Source: CAZONU01 sp965370045
GTDB lineage: Bacteria; Planctomycetota; SZUA-567; JAKLDR01
Assembly: GCA_965370045.1 (NCBI GenBank)
Contig: CBDUSI010000112.1
Coordinates: 1-14,869 of the forward strand
Direction: 5' to 3'
DNA length: 14,869 nt
Part shown: one piece after another, positions 12,718-14,869 of the stretch
Numbering within the stretch: the stretch's first letter is position 1
Layout: every line of letters starts with the position of its first letter
Translations under genes and position numbers: made by a program
The notes under the pieces: generated by a model
The model's database searches: none
What the model was told of the DNA's origin: nothing
What the model saw: only the letters and a program-made list of their open reading frames with translations

Positions 12718-14108
12718 GGCGACCCGGGCTCGGGATCGCCCTGGCCCTGCTGGCCGCGCTGGGGGCCGCGGACGCCGGCGAAGGGAAACCCCCCCCTCGC
12801 AAGCTGCGCCTGACCCTGGCCGGGGCCGTGGAGCGCGCCCTGGCCAGCGCCGAGCGCGTCCGCGCCGCGCGCGCGGGCCTGGCCCGGGCGAGCTCCGCGG
12901 TTCGCGGGGCCGCCTCGGAACGCTGGCCGCGGATCAGCGCTGACGCCGGTTTCACGCGCACCAAGCGCGAGCTCACCGCGGCGGACAAGGCCCTCCAGGG
13001 CCTGGCCGGGGCTTTCGCCGGAGGCAGCGACCTGGTGCCCAGCAAGTACGGAAAGCTCTACACCGCCGGCGTGGAGGTGACCCAGCCGCTGTTCACCGGC
13101 GGGCGGGTGAAGAATACGGTCCGGGCCGCGCGCGCCGGGCGCGACCTGGCCGGCGAGGAACTCCGCGCGGCGCGGCTGGCGACCATCGCGGCGGCGGTGC
13201 GCGGCTACTACGCCGTGCTCCTGGCCGCGGAGGTCCACAAGGTGCGCCGCTCGACCTACGAACTGGCCCGCAAGCACTACCGCGAGGTACTCCTGCGCGA
13301 GAAGGCCAGGGCGGCCTCACGGTTCGAGGTGCTGCGCGCCAAGGTGGCCATGCAGAACCAGGAAGCCCAGATGATCGACAGCCAACTGACCGTGAGCAAG
13401 ACCCGCGTGCTGCTGCTCCGCGAGGTGGGCGCGCCCCAGGACGCCGCGCTGGAACTCGTTACCCGCTTCGAGAAACCCACCGCGCCGCCGGCGATGCAGA
13501 CCAGCCTGGCCCGGGCCGCCGCCCGCCGCTCGGAGATAGTCCAGTTCCGCCACGCGGTGCGCGCCCAGAAGTACTCAATGCGCGCCGCGCGCGCCGGCTA
13601 CTACCCCACGGTCTCGGCCCGGGCCCGCTGGGGCGGCCAGGCCGAGGAGAACCCCTTCAGCGACGACAACTTCGACGAGTCCGGCCTGATCGGCCTGGAC
13701 CTGCGCTGGAACCTGTTCGACGGCCTGCTGACCCGCTCGCGAGTGGCCGGCGCCAGGGCGGAGCTGACCCGCCTGCGCTGGCAGCGCCGCGGGCTGCAGC
13801 GCGACGTGGAGATGGAGGTGCGCCACGCGCACCTGACGCTGGCCAGCGCGCGCAAGTTCATCGAGGCCCAGGGGGCCAACGTCTCCGAGGCGACCGAGGC
13901 GCTGCGCCTGGCGGAGGTGCGGCGCAAGGCCGGCGCGGCCACCGAGCTGGACGTGCAGGACGCGCGCAACCAGCTCGAGGAGGCGGGCCTCAACTACGCC
14001 CGCGCCCTCTACCAGTACTCAGTGGCCAGGCTGGGCCTCCAGGCAGCCACCGGGACCCTCGACTCGGTGAAGTGGCCCGGCGCCGCGGAGGCGGCAAAGA
14101 AGCGCTAG
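12714..14108 (+). CDS. TolC-family outer-membrane efflux channel
   Basis: The 464-residue protein belongs to the outer membrane efflux protein (OEP/TolC) family, which forms trimeric beta-barrel channels extended by a periplasmic alpha-helical tunnel. A signal peptide is visible: basic MRRPG, then a hydrophobic stretch GIALALLAALGA, with likely cleavage near residue 21 (ADA). Two OEP repeats are seen. The first, at about 35-240, contains GVEVTQPLFTGGRVKNTVRAAR; the second, at about 255-455, contains LDLRWNLFDGLLTRSRVAGARAE. This pairing of a beta strand with a turn into a long helix at equivalent sites is the family hallmark. The helices are rich in Ala, Arg and Glu. The start is GTG at 12714, overlapping the tetR stop by four bases; the internal signal peptide supports this start. 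No periplasmic adaptor or inner-membrane transporter is visible in the window, so the partner pump must lie elsewhere. Confidence 0.9.
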   Translation: MRRPGLGIALALLAALGAADAGEGKPPPRKLRLTLAGAVERALASAERVRAARAGLARASSAVRGAASERWPRISADAGFTRTKRELTAADKALQGLAGAFAGGSDLVPSKYGKLYTAGVEVTQPLFTGGRVKNTVRAARAGRDLAGEELRAARLATIAAAVRGYYAVLLAAEVHKVRRSTYELARKHYREVLLREKARAASRFEVLRAKVAMQNQEAQMIDSQLTVSKTRVLLLREVGAPQDAALELVTRFEKPTAPPAMQTSLARAAARRSEIVQFRHAVRAQKYSMRAARAGYYPTVSARARWGGQAEENPFSDDNFDESGLIGLDLRWNLFDGLLTRSRVAGARAELTRLRWQRRGLQRDVEMEVRHAHLTLASARKFIEAQGANVSEATEALRLAEVRRKAGAATELDVQDARNQLEEAGLNYARALYQYSVARLGLQAATGTLDSVKWPGAAEAAKKR

Positions 14109-14125
14109 CGTTCTCTAACAGAGCA

Positions 14126-14154
14126 CTGGCGGCCCCGCCGGAACGCGATATCAT
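14126..14154 (+). promoter_or_regulatory. Weak promoter-like sequence before the PocR-domain gene
   Basis: CTGGCG (14126-14131) and TATCAT (14149-14154) are 17 bases apart in the short gap after the tolC-like gene. The start of transcription would fall within a few bases of the ATG at 14164, giving an almost leaderless mRNA, which would fit the absence of a Shine-Dalgarno sequence. Box matches are modest, so this could be chance. Confidence 0.25.
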
Positions 14155-14163
14155 GTCACAGTC

Positions 14164-14869
14164 ATGAGCACGCTGGATAACGCCGCCCGGCTGGCCGCGC
14201 TGCTGGCCGCCGACCCGGTCTTCGAGGAGGCCCGCCGCCTGGCCGCGGAGACCACCGGCTTCCGCATCGGCGTCATCTACCTGCCGCGCCGCAGCCAGCC
14301 CCGTCCCCCCTCGGCGCCCCGGCCGCGGACTAGGATAAGGTTCTGCGACCTGGTGAGGACCAGCCCCGCCCTGCTGCGCCGCTGCGACCGCTCCGACCAG
14401 CGCGGCGCGGAGCTCTGCGCGCGCCGCAGCCGTCCGGTCACCTATCGCTGCCACGCCGGGCTCACCGAAGTGATCGCCCCGGTGATCTGCGAGGGGCGGC
14501 TGGTGGCCGCGGTGAACTGCGGCCAGGTGTTCATGCGCAAGCCCGCGCGCGGCGACTTCGCGCGGGTCTGGAAGGCCATGAGCCGCTCGGGCCTGGAACG
14601 CCGCGAGCTGGAACGCGCCTACCGGGCCGTCCCGGTGGCCAGCGAGGCGCGGCTCGGCACCGTGGCCCGCATCCTGGCGCTGGCCGCCGAGCACCTGGCC
14701 GTCTCGCTGCGGCTCAGCGAGTCCGGCGGGCCGGGACCCTCCGCGGGGGACCGCGCCGAGCGCTACCTGGCTTACTGCACCAGCCTGGTGACCATGATCG
14801 AGTCGGGCGCGCCCGACGAGGAGGTGCTCACCGGAATGGACCGGCTGGCCGCGCGCCTGGCCGGCGCCG
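14164..14869 (+). CDS. PocR-domain sensory protein (partial, cut by window end)
   Basis: An open frame of at least 235 codons runs off the right edge with no stop. Residues about 15-185 match the PocR sensory domain as I know it: FCDLVRTSPALLRRCDRSDQRGAE, then RPVTYRCHAGLTEVIAPVICEGRLVAAVNCGQVF. The YRCHAGL motif and the Cys/Asp pattern (Cys61, Cys74, Asp75, Cys85, Cys96, Cys119) are characteristic. PocR domains sense small molecules and are usually fused to AraC-type DNA-binding domains, histidine kinases or cyclic-di-GMP modules; the output domain here is outside the window. An Ala/Leu-rich helical stretch from about 197 may begin the next domain. The ATG lacks a clear ribosome binding site; a 4-codon open frame (14154-14168, ATG to TGA) overlaps the start by ATGA and might couple translation. 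The gene begins 55 bases after the channel gene and may or may not share its operon. Confidence 0.8.
   Translation, partial: MSTLDNAARLAALLAADPVFEEARRLAAETTGFRIGVIYLPRRSQPRPPSAPRPRTRIRFCDLVRTSPALLRRCDRSDQRGAELCARRSRPVTYRCHAGLTEVIAPVICEGRLVAAVNCGQVFMRKPARGDFARVWKAMSRSGLERRELERAYRAVPVASEARLGTVARILALAAEHLAVSLRLSESGGPGPSAGDRAERYLAYCTSLVTMIESGAPDEEVLTGMDRLAARLAGA

Overview
The window looks like high-GC bacterial chromosome, probably from an anaerobe that uses the Wood-Ljungdahl (reductive acetyl-CoA) pathway. The outer-membrane TolC-type channel points to a two-membrane (Gram-negative-type) envelope. The very large membrane-anchored Hanks-type kinase with a beta-propeller sensor is a style common in Planctomycetota and other deep-branching, environmentally sampled phyla. 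I cannot assign a phylum from the sequence alone. The corrinoid proteins are of bacterial type (AcsC/AcsD with a RACo activator and an AcsE methyltransferase), not the archaeal Cdh type.

Region 1 (1-154) has no gene. It holds two GC-rich inverted repeats; the second is followed by a short T run and resembles an intrinsic terminator or the end of a dispersed repeat. It separates the following operon from whatever lies upstream.

Region 2 (155-7034) is a tight plus-strand operon for the methyl branch of the Wood-Ljungdahl pathway: acsC, acsV (RACo), a cooC/acsF-type nickel-insertion ATPase, acsD, acsE and a DUF166 protein. AcsE moves the methyl group from methyl-tetrahydrofolate to the Co(I) corrinoid of the AcsC/AcsD corrinoid iron-sulfur protein, which passes it to acetyl-CoA synthase. 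RACo uses ATP and its 2Fe-2S domain to rescue corrinoid that has oxidised to Co(II). The CooC-type ATPase matures the nickel centres of CO dehydrogenase or acetyl-CoA synthase. The order acsC-RACo-cooC-acsD-acsE matches the classic acetogen cluster. The catalytic acsA/acsB genes are absent, although in that cluster acsB sits just before acsC. The DUF166 gene is joined directly to acsE (TAAATG) and is the main uncharacterised candidate here: a Cys-rich N-terminal segment, the DUF166 core, and a C-terminal extension that looks like a winged helix.

Region 3 (7018-11853, minus strand) is one gene of about 1,611 codons. It encodes a Ser/Thr kinase, one membrane segment, a PEGA-like patch, a long TPR-like helical region, a small beta domain, an Ig/PKD-like domain and a C-terminal NHL-type beta-propeller. 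Its 3' end overlaps the DUF166 gene convergently by 17 bases.

Region 4 (11854-14869) starts with a 216-base divergent intergenic region. It contains a perfect 28-base palindrome lying exactly at the predicted transcription start of a TetR-family regulator. The regulator overlaps a TolC-family outer-membrane channel gene by four bases, which suggests an autoregulated efflux operon, but no inner-membrane pump or adaptor is visible. The last gene, cut by the window end, starts with a PocR-type sensory domain.

Every plus- or minus-strand stretch longer than about 300 bases is covered by a gene; most other long open frames are high-GC shadows.
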